A DNA stretch of 64,000 nucleotides from Dermacentor variabilis. Taxonomy: Eukaryota; Arthropoda; Arachnida; Ixodida; Ixodidae. Where the stretch lies: the NCBI RefSeq assembly GCF_050947875.1, contig NC_134568.1, forward strand, positions 201,305,043 through 201,369,042, read 5' to 3'. Under the pieces are notes generated by a model. It did not search any database. It saw nothing but the letters and a program-made list of their open reading frames with translations, and was not told the DNA's origin. The position numbers and the translations under genes are program-made. Positions 37,601 through 51,370 of the stretch are shown here, piece by piece; position 1 is the first letter of the stretch, and each line of letters opens with the position of its first letter.

Positions 37601-40600
37601 CAAGTTGTGCAGTGTCCACTTGTTCGGGATACTAAAATGAAGGATTTTCACAACAAAGATAAGAGAAGGATCTTTTGGGAAGAAATTACGGACTGAAGCT
37701 GCAGGTACTTGTTGCAAGTGATGCATACTTCCATATAGTAAAAGCCGATGTGGCTTGAATTGCCGATGTCCACTGGTAGCTCAGAAGTGCCACTTGTTTC
37801 GGTGTGTCGTTCTCGAGTTCAGTTGCCAAATTGTTCGCACATGCCGTTTCCTTCTTCTTGCCTCTTTTTTCCCCCGATGGTGACCCAACATCGGTCTGGA
37901 CAAACGGGACAAAACGGCAGTCCATACTTTTCGTTTGCAGCGCATGTAGCTGTTTTTATTTTTTCTTCTTCTTCTTTAAAACTCCGAGCTAGCATGTTCA
38001 CAGTTTTGTTGGCTATTGTTTCTTCAGTTAAAAAGTCATGTACTCCGAGCTCTACAAGAGCCTTTTTGCTTGAATGCTTAGAGGCGCAAAGGGACGTGAG
38101 CTTCTTTTGAGGCCGCCCACAGGCCTCTTGCATCCGGGTGGCTGAGATGGCGCCCGAATGCTGCAAGGCATTCAAAAACAAGAGCTGTTGGCAGATATGC
38201 ACATGCTTCAAGCCCAAATCGCGGAAATACGAACCAAGCCATTCCTTTGCTTCTATATGACTAATTCTGTGTGCATGTACTTAGCAAGACTTTTAAGCTG
38301 TTGACTATCAAGAGCTAAAAGAGACGTAAATGTGAATAAAAAAGTTGTAATAACAGTTCAACAAACAGTATTTTAATTTTCTACAAGGTTTACAAGCGCA
38401 AAAGTGGAGCACCAACTTAATACACCGATGAAACCCGTGGCTCAAGTGCACCAAGACATGGAAATGTGGAGCAAGGCAGAGCTCATGAAAACTTGTGCAA
38501 CAAAGTGGCACACATCACACCAAAATGGAGCATGTGAAACAAAGCTGCGTCTGTGCGCTGCGACCACCACTGTGTCGTCGCTTGCATGTCTAACAGGCTT
38601 AAAGTTAAACATGTGTTCAGCCACACAGAGAGTGAATAACAGCTGTAGACTGACAAAAGTACTTACATATCCGGCTGAGTTTACAAAATATTCACAGCGT
38701 ATCGATCCCCAGTTTGTTTCCACATCATGCATATTGTGGCGGCCATGTGAAGTGACTTTTTCAACTGAGCAACCTTCCATAATTTTAATGCCTGCAACAA
38801 AAGAAAAGGCAGTGAAGTTAGACATTAGAGTGAATTATTGGAACTGAAAAGAGCTAACTCTTACTGAAAAGGTCACCACTCTGTTGTACAAGTAGATAAG
38901 TCCTTGCATCTAGCAAAAGGATGGATAGGTGGGCTAGTTGGTAATACATATTAATAAAAACTTAGAGCGCTAAAAACACGAAGTACCTGGAAAAGAAACA
39001 CACCCCACACGAGCGCTTGCGGTGCGTGTTTCTTTTCCACGTCCTTAGTGTTTTTAGTGCTCTTCTTTTATTAATTTGTCTCTAGCATTCCTCATGCGTC
39101 CTATGCCGTCCCTTACTTAGCAGCACAAAAACATTTTAGTACCATGTTCAACCAGTCAGAAAAGCCTGTCAAATTTTTTCAACATATGAAGCAACACTAC
39201 TTCAGTCACTAGTTAGTGTGACACATACAGAGACATGCATATTTCGCTTAAAACGTTCAAAAAAAGATTTTTCACTTACCACTGCACTCTTCTTGCTCAA
39301 ATTTTGCAGAAAGATTGGATTTTCTAGCCGACATCTATGTTGTTTACTGTAACACTTGGTACAGTTATATGCCTGTTCTTTAAGAAAAAAAGTGCAAAGC
39401 TGCCTTCATTTATGGTGATGCAAGCGGCTGCCGTGACGGCACAACCATGAACTTGTGGAACCATGAACCATGAATGAACCATGAATGAACCATGAACACC
39501 GCCTGCCGGCAGCTGCAGAAAGCAGTTAGTGAGGGAGGGCTTCCGTGTGTCGCTCGCTCATCTGGAACATACAGCAACCCTCCTTGAAACGCTGCATTCT
39601 GCAGTGGCCAGCAGGTGGCAATAAAAGTTTATGCTTACACTGTTGCAGCAGCAGCCCACATCCCTATAAACGAAGGGAAATGTGCACTTTTTTTCTAAAA
39701 TCAAGCAATTTAATGTGCCAAATATTACACCAAAATGATGTAAGCTCCAAAATGCAATCTCTCTGCAAAATTTGAGCAAGAACAGTGCAGTAGTTAGCAC
39801 AAAATCTTTTTTTGAGCAGGTTAAGCAAAATATGCACATCCCTCTGCAATGCCCACAGTCTATCCCATAAGCATAGCTCAATGAAAACAGTAAGCCTGGG
39901 TTGTCCTCGTGAGCAGTATGACCCAACATGCAAATGTCATTCCAAAGCAGAAGCATCCAATAAAAATGCTTTAGCTTGCAATAGAGTGCAAAAAGAATGT
40001 GCTCACAAACACACGTGACTGTCACACGCAATCGACGTAATACAGGTAATATGGACACCTGGGTGCGCAGGCACCGATGTGTAGACGAAACATAGTGTAA
40101 TGCTCAGTCGCGACAATAAATGATACTTTAATTATAACTTATTTTACCTTATTTCATTATATTTAAGCAGCGCACTTACATCTGACATATACACAGTGCC
40201 TGTGTATGTCCTTTCTATGTGTACGTGTATGTGTCAGATGTAAGTGCACTGCTTCAATATAATGGCTCACCAACTAGCCCATCAATATCTTTTAAACCTT
40301 ATTTCACACTGTTGCACCCCAATAACTACCCCTTAACATCTCATTGGACTTCTGAGCCTTCTATCAGTGTCTGAATGTGCCAGTCTGTTATTTATAACAG
40401 TTGCGCCACAGACATACTAAAGTTGTGAAAACTTGAAGATTTTTTCCATTATCAAAATTATGCTGGTCTTCTGCAACTATGCATGCACATGAACGAAGAG
40501 GTATTGTGATTTGATGAAATAATACCGAACTGAATCTGCCTGCATTCCATAAATACTGATGCTGGTACAACCACACAAAGCCAAAGTCACCTCCAGTTCA

Positions 40601-43600
40601 GCTTAGGCTCAAGCCAGGCCTACCACAGATAATGAACGACATTGACAAAGGGGAGGGTATTTTGCAAGTGTCCACTAAGTGGACTGTCCATTTCAACACA
40701 CACGGAGTTGACAGAGCCTACGGTAAGAGTCAGTGGTGACGATCGGCACCTGCCATACTGGCTTTGAGCTCTATCTAATAACTTTGCACTGAAATGGACA
40801 GTCCACTTAGTGCACAATTACAGAATAGCCCTTCTGAAGAGAGTCACCTGCTAAGCAGGAGTGGGTCAAAAGCTTTAAATTATGTGCATAAATTTTTGTG
40901 TAATAGTTTTTGTTATGTTTTAATTAGACACTAGACATTTCAGAATATCTCCTCTGAAAAGAGTCACCTGCTAAGCAGGAGTGGGTCAAAAGCCTTAAAT
41001 TATCTGCATAAATTTTTGTGCAATAGATTTTGTTATGTATGTGCGAGTAATGTTGGAACAAAGAAACCAGAAAGGTGTTCTTAAAACATAAAAACCACAC
41101 CCATCTCAGATGCTTGTTGAGCAAGTACTTGGCAGACAAGCGAAGGATCTGCCACACCGTCACCAGGCACCCATAGTGCACCCTGGGAAAGAGACATGGT
41201 GTAACACATTGGGTAAATATAACAAGGGCCAAATTCTGAAACCCTTCTTTCCTTGGGGCACTTCCTAACCTTATGTGATGAGCCATTCATGCTTCCTTGC
41301 CACAAAGGATGAAATGAGAAAGCAAGTGCATTCTGAAAGCTCCCTTCACTTGTCCTCACAAAAGGAACCCTTTCATTAGGTAAGAAATCAATTCGATGCA
41401 TCTGTGTTCAAGGGCATATCGTCATAAGTCGCAAACGAACGTCTTAACCATCTACTGAAACTCACAGCCGCCATTTCCATCTCACCTGCCAGCCGGCCCC
41501 CAGAAATTAATTGTGCATGCACAGATGAGCATCATGTGGGCAAGCATTGCCGATAAACCCTCATTCAGTGAAAGAAGCAAGGAAATTGCCGAGAAGCCCA
41601 CAATGAGTGAAAAAAGCAAGTAAGCATGAGGGTAGCTTCAGAGCTGCCTTACGGTAAGGGAGTGCCAAGGAAGCCTCCACCAAGGACACCTAAAAAAGGG
41701 AAGCGTTCAGAATTGACGTAAGGTGGCTTAACCGTAATGAAGGTTTCCTTACTAAGGTAAGGAAGGTTCCAGAATTTGGGCCCGAGTTTACATTTCCACG
41801 AATTAACGTAACATGAGAGTCATGGCTTATGTTGCTTCCATAAACAGCTCTTCTTGCAATCACCCTCTGAGTTATTTCTCAGGGTTATTTCTCAGAGTAA
41901 TTTCCTTACCTTAGTAAGGAAGCCTTCATTGCAGTTAGGCTGCCTTAAATCAACTTTGAAAGATTCCTCTTTGAGGCGTGCTTAGTGGAGGTTTTCTTGG
42001 TGTTAGATGAAGACAGCAAACATTGCAGAAATTTACAAATTATTCTGAACTGGCGATGTCTACACATAAAAGCCTTATTTACATCTCAAAGAAAGGACCA
42101 TCTCAATGAAGTAAAGGCCTTAGCTGCCATTTGGATTACAAAGTGTTTTAGGTGAAGCTTTTAAAAATGTAGGGCTTTCATTGTTTCAGCTAGAACAAAA
42201 AGACAATGTTCCTTCTATTTGACAGAAAAATATTGTTAATGTACAGTGCACTGGAACAATGTCAAGTCTAGTAGAATGACAACATGCATCCTATATCTCT
42301 GACAAAGCTGCTAATAGGACTTTAAAATGACTTTCTATTGCAGACTTTGCACTGCTTTAGTAAGGTACAGGTACCTCTGAATTCCGACACTGGGAATTCA
42401 GATAGTAATAGTCCCACTAATGTTCATGGTTGATCACATACACAAGCTGACAGAAAACTATCAATTTTTCATTAAAATAATGCCAATTCTAGTGGCTAAA
42501 TAAATTATAATATGTATATGATTGCTTTAGTTTTTTCTTCAAGCACTGTAGAACTAGTAAACAGAAATATGAACTTTCACATTGGCTTGAGACGGTTGTT
42601 TAGACCCAAGAAGCTCTTTTGTAGCTTACACTAATTAAAATAGTAATTAGAAAAATATGAATGGTAAATTTAACACTGCTGTAATCCCTATTTATTGAGA
42701 AGCACACATGAGGACTAAGGGAAAGTTTAAGAACTTGAACACAGCAACCCTTAGAAAGCAATAGAATCTGAAACGGTATATTAGCTGGCACAGAAAACTT
42801 CAAACTTACTATTTGCATAAGCAATGTCATATAAGCAAGCTTTCCTTTAAGACAAAGCTTGTCAATAAAAACTTAATACTTTTGCATGACAATTGGAATA
42901 GCATACATCAGTGACACTAATTAAAACAAAGAAAGCGAGAAAATAAGAACACAAGTTTGCTTACTTCCAACAATTCAGTTGTGATATCTGGAGCCTTTGA
43001 CTGTGCCTCTGCAGGAGACAGCAAATGGCACTCAAGGTTTAGTGACCTAAAACACAGACAAAAACGACAAATACAAGGGTAGCCCATTACAGCATGGCAT
43101 ATCATCTGTAAAAAATGTGACATCAGTAACATGACATCAGTAAAAAAACGTAACAAGAAAAGTAGCAAATTAATGTAGGTTGAGATGCAAGAATAACTTC
43201 ATACATATACAAGGTGTGTTCAAAAAGAAACCAAACTTTTGCTATAACATCTTTATTTCTTATTGTAGAACATCTTAAGCAATGTCCCCCTCAAAGTAGT
43301 CCCTTCTACTGGCAATACACTGTTCCCATCATTTCTTACATTTTTGGAAAGCCTCCAGGAACGCACTTACTGGGATCGCATGCAGGTCTCTTGTCGCATT
43401 GTTCTGAATCTCCTCTATGGTTTGGAAATGACATCCTTTCAATGTGGTTATAAGTTTGGGAAAAAGGAAAAAGTCTGCTGGAGTCCAGAGAATACAATGG
43501 ATGGGGCACAGCAAGAGTGATGTTTTGCTAGATAGCTGCGGACAAGGAGTGACACATGAGCTGGCGCATTGTCATGATGCCACATCCAAGTCTGGTTTTC

Positions 43601-46600
43601 CTACAGTTCAGGCCTCTTACTGCACACAGCAGCCATCAGATGCGCTAGAATTTCCCGACAGACTTCCTTGTTTACTATGTAACCATGTGGTTCAAATTCC
43701 TGATGGACAATGCCTTTTCAGTCAAACAACACAACCAACATTACCTTGACCTTTGACCGACTCGAGGGTGCTATTTTTGGACAAGGAGACGTCTCCTTTG
43801 CCCACCCACTGAGATGACTGCACCTTCATTTCGCTATCATAGCCATAAACCCGCATCTCATCGCCTGTTGTGATGCTCCTAAGGAAGTTTTCATTGTCAC
43901 TGGCACTGACAAGACGCATTTCAAGTTTGTCACTCAAAATTTGATGGCATAATCCTATGCGGATGCCCACTTTGACAGCATCTTCCCGAACAGTTAAATG
44001 ACAATTTACCCGTATCACAGCACAAACTCTTTGGACATGGCCATCATCTCTTAATGATGTCGTCCAGGCTTGGGATCGTCACCGACCGACAATTTGCCAT
44101 GTTCAAATGCTTAAACCATTCATAGCACTGCATGTGACTGATACAGTCCATCCTGAATGCTTGGATAAGCAACTGAAATGTCGCTGAGAAAGTTTTGCCA
44201 AGTTTATAACAAAATTTCACACACACACATTGTTTTTCAAGCTCTTGCATTGTCACTTTGGCACAAATCCAATGAACCGCTTGTGCACGTGCTCACTTCA
44301 GACGCTGTAGCACACCAATTAACAGTCAGATAGAAACACTGCAAATGGCAGGTTGTTTTCTAAACCTGCCGCTATGTGCGCTCAGTAGCCGCAGCGCGCT
44401 CCCTCTGCCGATTGGCACGCTATTTCAAAAGTTCAGTTTCTTTTTGAATATATGTTGTACATATATGGAAGCCACATAATTAATTCAACAAAGCACACTT
44501 AAATGTGTCAGTCCAACCCTTTGCATAATACAGTTAATTAAACGAAAATAGCAAGATCTTACTTAGTGAATGAAAGAACATAAAGTGTTTCTTAGAATTA
44601 TGAGGGAGGCCATGCAATATACCTACTAGAATGTAGCCTTGCATTCACTTTCTGGCAGTGGTACATCCATAATGCCATAATGGTTAAGAATGCAAGTGCC
44701 TTGCGCAACTTCTACCAGCTACATCACTGTTTGCTTGGCATGCAGATTTATCATCACTTGTTTCATCTGATACAAGAGAAATTTCACAGTGAAAAGTCAT
44801 CTTGGGCATGGAAATAAGAGAGTCATTAGTGGTGAATTGTCGAAAAAGGTCACCAGAAGATCAATAGGCACGCACCGCTGATGTGGCAGACAAAGAGCTG
44901 GCATCAAGGTGGAAAGGCTAATGAAAAGCAAAACTTGCAACCACAACCACTGAGGAGCAGACTCGTGCCACTGTGACAACATGAAGCTCTGAGCCAAACA
45001 CACTAACCACAGAGTTATGCTGTAACAAGTGCACTTAGCAGTTTCAAGAGGTTTTTAGAAAATTCGGTGGCAGACTTAGAGTGGTAGCATGTGCGTATTT
45101 ATTTCAGGAGCAACAGCAGGCAAGATACACTTAAACGCCATAGCTCACATCATATCAAACTAGTTAAATAGGAGTTCCTGTGCACAATGCAGCAGTCGAC
45201 AAAAGTGTCATGGAGCAAAAGAGTAAGGGGGCCAAGGGGTAATTACGACATAAAGTCAGTAGTATGACAGAAGAGAATGCCTACAGGGTATCAACCTGTA
45301 ACTGAAACTGAACCACTTAATTCTGGTAAACCAGCATTGAACCTAAACCAAAATGTGTGTTGCCATTTTGGAGCTGAACCCAAACCACAGCAATATAATG
45401 GGACTGTTACAAACCAGTTTGGCCAGCACCTCAGAAGGGTTTGCGAAAAAACAATTGAACCATTCTAAACCAGTCCAGAAACTGATTCAGCCCTGTTTAC
45501 AGCTAAACAAAGCAATCACTCTGAAATGTTTTGGTGGTTCACAGATATATGCACCTTCTGCAGGCAATCTAGGGTTTTGCCTGATGAAACTGCCTGCTAA
45601 ATTGAGCATTCCATTTGCCATCGTAAAAATGCCGAACAGCTTTGGCTGCCATGCATACTCTCTTCAAAAAAAAAAATTCAAGAACACTGTAGAACCGACC
45701 TGCAAACTTAACTTGCAAGCATATGATGTTCAATATACTTTGCAATCGAGTGCAACATATACAGGTTAAAAAATATCAGCACATAGTCATTCAGTTGATA
45801 TTTGCAGGACCAAAACTTCATGAGGTGTTTTGTGCAATGATAAAGAAAATGACTGATTGCAGATGAGAGACAATTCTCCACACTATGGCGTAGGAGAAGT
45901 ATGGTGCCAGCTGAGGCCATCAATGCTGAATTGTCAGTTTTTCTGCTTTGCTAATTAGTTAAACAGCTCCCATCCTTACTCACTGTCCACCTGGACACTT
46001 CATACAGAATCTGACCACAGTATGCCTACACCCTTAAAAAAGTTTGCATCCTTTGGGGCTTATCTTGTCCCACAACAATAATGGTCATCTGTGTTGCTTG
46101 AAATTCCGTTCTTGAAAACTCTGCCCTCGCTACTTTCTTGTCGAGAATACTATGCCACACTGATGACACGCATGTTGTTCATGGCCTGGAAGTACAAGGC
46201 GCACAGCATTAAAGAAAGGAAATGCGTGCAAGACAGATAACAATATTGTTGTTGGACAAGATAAGCCTCAAAGGGTGCAAACTTAAAATTTTAAGAGTGT
46301 AGGATCAGGACAACTTTTTTCAAATAGAACTATGAACAGAATGTACTTACACTGTCAAATTCTAGCACCGGTGATAAGTATATGACCTAGGCAACACCCA
46401 GCAATAGCAACTAGGATTGAAAGACTGACTGAATAGACGGTGCAAGATTCTCTACATTTTGCTGCTTTGCAACACCTTATGGTGCCTCCTCCGCCTTCAC
46501 TCACAATCTCCCTCTCTTTTTGGAGAGCACAATCCCCTTGACTCTTCTTGCAAGATGGCTTGCACAAAACAGGACCACTTTAATTAGTTACCACTGTAAC

Positions 46601-49600
46601 AGTGAACAGATAGGCTCCAAGCACCACTGTAGTACTGTTTATATGCTTCTTCAGAATGTCATCATTTGTGAGGAATGTTATCTCTATCTTACTCACTGAT
46701 ATCTTTAGAAATGAATTGCACTATGATCATCAGCTGCATGGGGTGCAGAAGCACGTTGTGCATAAGCGTACAGGACACAAATATTTTATCGTTAGTCCTC
46801 AATAAAACACAAAGTGTGACACATGGCTATCATGTAACACTAAATTTAAGGTGTTGCTTTTAAGATCAATTCACATTAAGCATATCACATGTGTTGTTGA
46901 AACATTTTATCACCACGCAAGCCCCTTTCAAAATTTGCCAACCTACAGAAAATGGGAATTGATAAGAAAAATAAGAACACAAAAATTCATTTCACGTGTA
47001 GAAGCAGGAAAATTTGTCAGTCTTGAGGACACACAGTGACACTGTTACCGCATCAGGAGTGCCTCGAGTGGCCAGTCACGTGGCAATTTTGCATGTATTT
47101 GTGGGCTTCTTTCATGCTCGGAAAAACACTTTTATGTAGCACATATTGAGCAACAGAAGCTGTATCGGGAGCTTTTCATGTTGCTCTACAATTGTCTTAT
47201 TAACACTTCTTATGTAATTATAATATTTGATCAGCTTATTAATTAATTAAGACTAAGTATGTAATTAGGCAGAATACACAAAACAATCTGAGTATCTCCA
47301 AGTGATGGCAAACGGCATTACCTTGTTTCAGTCCAGCTACATGACATTTGCATATTTTTAACGTTTGGCTAAGTTATGTGAAACACCCTGTAGATACTAT
47401 AGCAAACTCGAAAACAAATTTGTCACAAGCCGATTCTCAATATGCTGTGGATTTTTGAGAGGCTGTGTGAAAAGGCTTAGCCAGCCATTGTTAACCTCCA
47501 TCAAATCTTTCATTAGCCTCACAATGCATGCAAATGTTTAGGCCCGTGTATTATGCTTAACTTCATCGGTTAGGTGGGTGTAGTGGTTGGATGGTGGCAT
47601 ACGTGCTGGGGGTAGTGGGGGAACATCCAATGACCATATTTTGTGCAAACAATAGCTGTGTTGCTCAAACAGTAATACAATGTTAAATTAAATTCTGGGA
47701 TTTTATGTGCCAAAACCACAATACGATTGTGAGTAGTGGAGGACTCTGGATTGACTTCGACCACCTGGGCTTCTTTAGCATGCACCTAAATCTACCTAAA
47801 TCTACAAACTTGAGTGCTTTTGCGTGTTGCCCCCATCAAAATGCAGTTGCCACGACCACAATCGAACCCGCGACCATGAGCTCAGCAGTGCAACACCACA
47901 GCCACTAAGCTACCGCGGCAAATTATGCAAGGCTGTTTACCAGCTCATACAGTCAATATCACTGTTGTATTTTGTGAGAATTTGCAGACGCTTATGCTGA
48001 GTTTGGAACACACTCTATACATTACATGCCACAACACCAAGCACTAACAAAGTATAGCCTACTTATAATGATACCACTTTGAAGAATATATCAAATATAA
48101 CAATGTAAAACCACAACAATAAGAACTGAACAATATGTTCTATGGTAAAATAAACCACCTATTGCAACGTTTTCCAGTGAAGTTACCAGTTAAACTATTT
48201 GAAAAGTATGGTAAAGTATGGGCCAGCAGGAAGAAAAAAATAAAATGAGGATGCGAGTTCCATGTGATGGCACCATGTGATGTTACATGTGTACATGCAG
48301 CGTGCTCCTCACCCCTTTAAACCTCGATTGACTGCTTCAAATGTGGAAGAGAGGTGAAGGCAGTCTACCCAAGATCCCTCTCCACCTTCTGTGCTCAAAT
48401 GGCCTCACTCACATGCCAGCAGTGGCGGCTGTGCATGTGGTTGGAAGATCACATGAGATGCATCCTGGCAGTCTTAGCGCCCCTTTCCAGTGCACCTCAT
48501 GTGTAGTTAGCATGGTTTTGCAACACGGTTGCAGCATATGCTTGTTTTAATCTGTACTTCTGACTCTGCTGGTTTGTTTGACAACTGGAGAGCTCGCGCA
48601 TTGATAGATGAACCTACAACACTCCCACTTCAATGCAAAGTGCAGCAGCCAGTGAAGGCGCAGTGCACAGTGATACCACTAAAAATGAAGCACAGCATCA
48701 TCAAAGACCCTAGGAAAAGCAAGAAGGTGTGCAAGTTGGTACAGGATTATGATCTTACAGCCAACGATCTCAACGATAATTCATTTTGGAAGCAGACTGC
48801 TTGGTAGCCAGAACCCCGTGGGCAGTCAACAGAAAAGGATGCAGCAAGGAGTCAGAAAAAAAGTTGATGAGGCACTGTACCAATGATTTTTAAGCACTTG
48901 TACACGGAACCTGCCACTTAATGGGCCAATATTGGCAGAGAAGGCAAAGCACACAGTTCATTTGCTTCAAAACACTGATTTTCACTGGGGTAGAGGCTGG
49001 ATCTAACATTTCAATGAGCAACATGACATTCTGTAAAAGGCCATCATTGATGAGGCAAGACACCAATACAGATGTCAGTCATCAAAACAGTGAGTCTTCT
49101 CCAACATTTTTTCGAAGAGATAAAAAAAATACTTTTTTGTCAATGCATTACTAGCAACAGTGGAGGTCCAGAAGCGGACATAATACACAAATTAATAAGC
49201 CCAATTAACAAGCCTTTACAAATTAACTAATTTCTAACCTTAGGACTAGCACTGCAATTGCACAGCTGAAGCCAAACCCCGCCAAGGATGTGTGTATGTA
49301 GTGGTAATAATGAGATGACCCCCAGTTTCAAAACACTCACCCCCAAAATGTGACATAAAAAACAATGGTGTTCCACACAGTTTCGTCAGCTAGTGCAGAA
49401 GGAAGACAAAATTCGGGGGTTTTACGTGCCAAAACCATGATCTGGTTATGAGGCACGCCACAGTGGGGGACCAAAGGCTAATTTTAACTATCTAGGGTTT
49501 TTAATAAGCACCCAATGCAAGGTACATGATAGTTTTCGCATTCGACCTTATCGGGATGTGGCCGCCAAGGCTGGGATCGCACTCACGACCTTGTACTAAG

Positions 49601-51295
49601 CAGTGCAATGCCATAGCCACTCAGCTACCACAGTGGTTGGCAGAAGGAAGACTGCTGGAGAAAATACATGGAATGCCAATCTGTTGTGCCGCATTCTTTG
49701 GGGATGGATATCAGAATGTCTCATGTTTGTCCTGAGATCTTTGCCAAATGGTAGTGGCTTTAGTACTGACCAATTTCAATATTGCAATGCAACACATACC
49801 CCAAAATGATTCATTGAGACATTAGTGAATATAATTTAATTAAGCGGCAATGACAAGGAAGCAGAATATGAAGTAAGTGATAAAGGTAGCTTACTACTGT
49901 TGCTAAAAAGAAAAGTGCACAATCGTTGCATTCTACTGGTGCAAACCTATGGAGCAGAAACTTGAGGTTAACAAAGAAGCTCGAGAAAAGGTTAAGGACC
50001 AAGCAAAGAGTGATGGAATTAAAAATGTTAGGCGTAATATTAAGCGACAGGAAGAGAGCGGTGTCGATCAGAGAGCAAACGGGGATAGCCAATATTCTAG
50101 TTGACATTAAAAGAAGAAAGTGGAGCTGGGCAGGCCATGTAATGGATAGGGCAGGTAACCAGTGGATCATTAGAGTTACATAATGGATGCCAAGAGAAGG
50201 GAAGTGCAGTGGTGGACAGCAGAAAATTAGGTGGGGTGTTGAAATTAGGAAATTTTCAGGTGCAAGTTTCAATCAACGAGCACAAAACAGGGGTGATTGG
50301 AGGTCACTGGGAGAGGCCTTCATCCTGCAGTGGACATAAATGATGATGCTGATAAGGGCAAAATAGAGAAAACAGCAAAAAAACAGACCTACACAAAAAT
50401 GAGCCACATCTGCATGAAAAGATGTTAATAAGCAACTAATAAGCCTGCATCACTTAATTTTTCTATGGCCACAGCTGCAAACATTGAGTTGGCAAAAAAT
50501 TATTTGATGTCCATTCATACAACAGTTTAACATGCCAAGAAGCCAGTGACATATTTATTGCCAACAATTCTAATACCATGATAAATTCATAAAGCACTGT
50601 CTAAGGTATCCTGCCCCTCCACTCTGCTCCGCCTCTGCTTAAATACGTATTTGCACATTTCACCACTTTTCGCCACAGAGCAAATCATGATTAATGTAGT
50701 GCATGATTTAATTACAAGCATTGAGGAATAAGTAGGTGTGTAGCACCTGATTTAATGAATAGCTGTAATGCTAGAAACGTTGATGCACGTGTTTACAAAA
50801 TGTGATAGGATGAAAATGTGACTGATTGAATGTTGTCTTAGTAAGTTAACATTGCAAACAAAAATGTAAACAGGGCGAGGTTAAGTGCCAGTTATCCCAG
50901 TCAACCACTACAATAGGTCAATGTCGCCATTTGTTAAACAAAATCATGACAACAATGCATCATTGCATCTTTTGCAGTAAATTTTCTACTTACGCTGCCA
51001 TTGCTGCCAGTCTCTTGAAGTAAAAGAGACGGTCTTTTGTGCGAGCAAGAAGAAGACTTCCACACTGGTTCCATCCTGAAGACAAAAATCAAAAACACTG
51101 CTGCCATACTTTTTAAAACCTTGCCCAATGCAATACAATGCATTCCATGAAAAATTTTACACTGAAATAAACTAAAAATTTCAAGTCAGTTAGACAAAAA
51201 GAAAAGTATTTGGAAAACTTTAATGTTGTTAAATTAAGGATACTGACTCATGGCTTCTGTTAAGAGCAAAGAAGAGGCAACAACAACAACAATAA

Positions 51296-51370
<75 letters not shown>

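Noticed and set aside
51296..51370. CRISPR-like or functional tandem array
   Set aside because: It is a 3-bp microsatellite with no spacers, in eukaryotic intron sequence.
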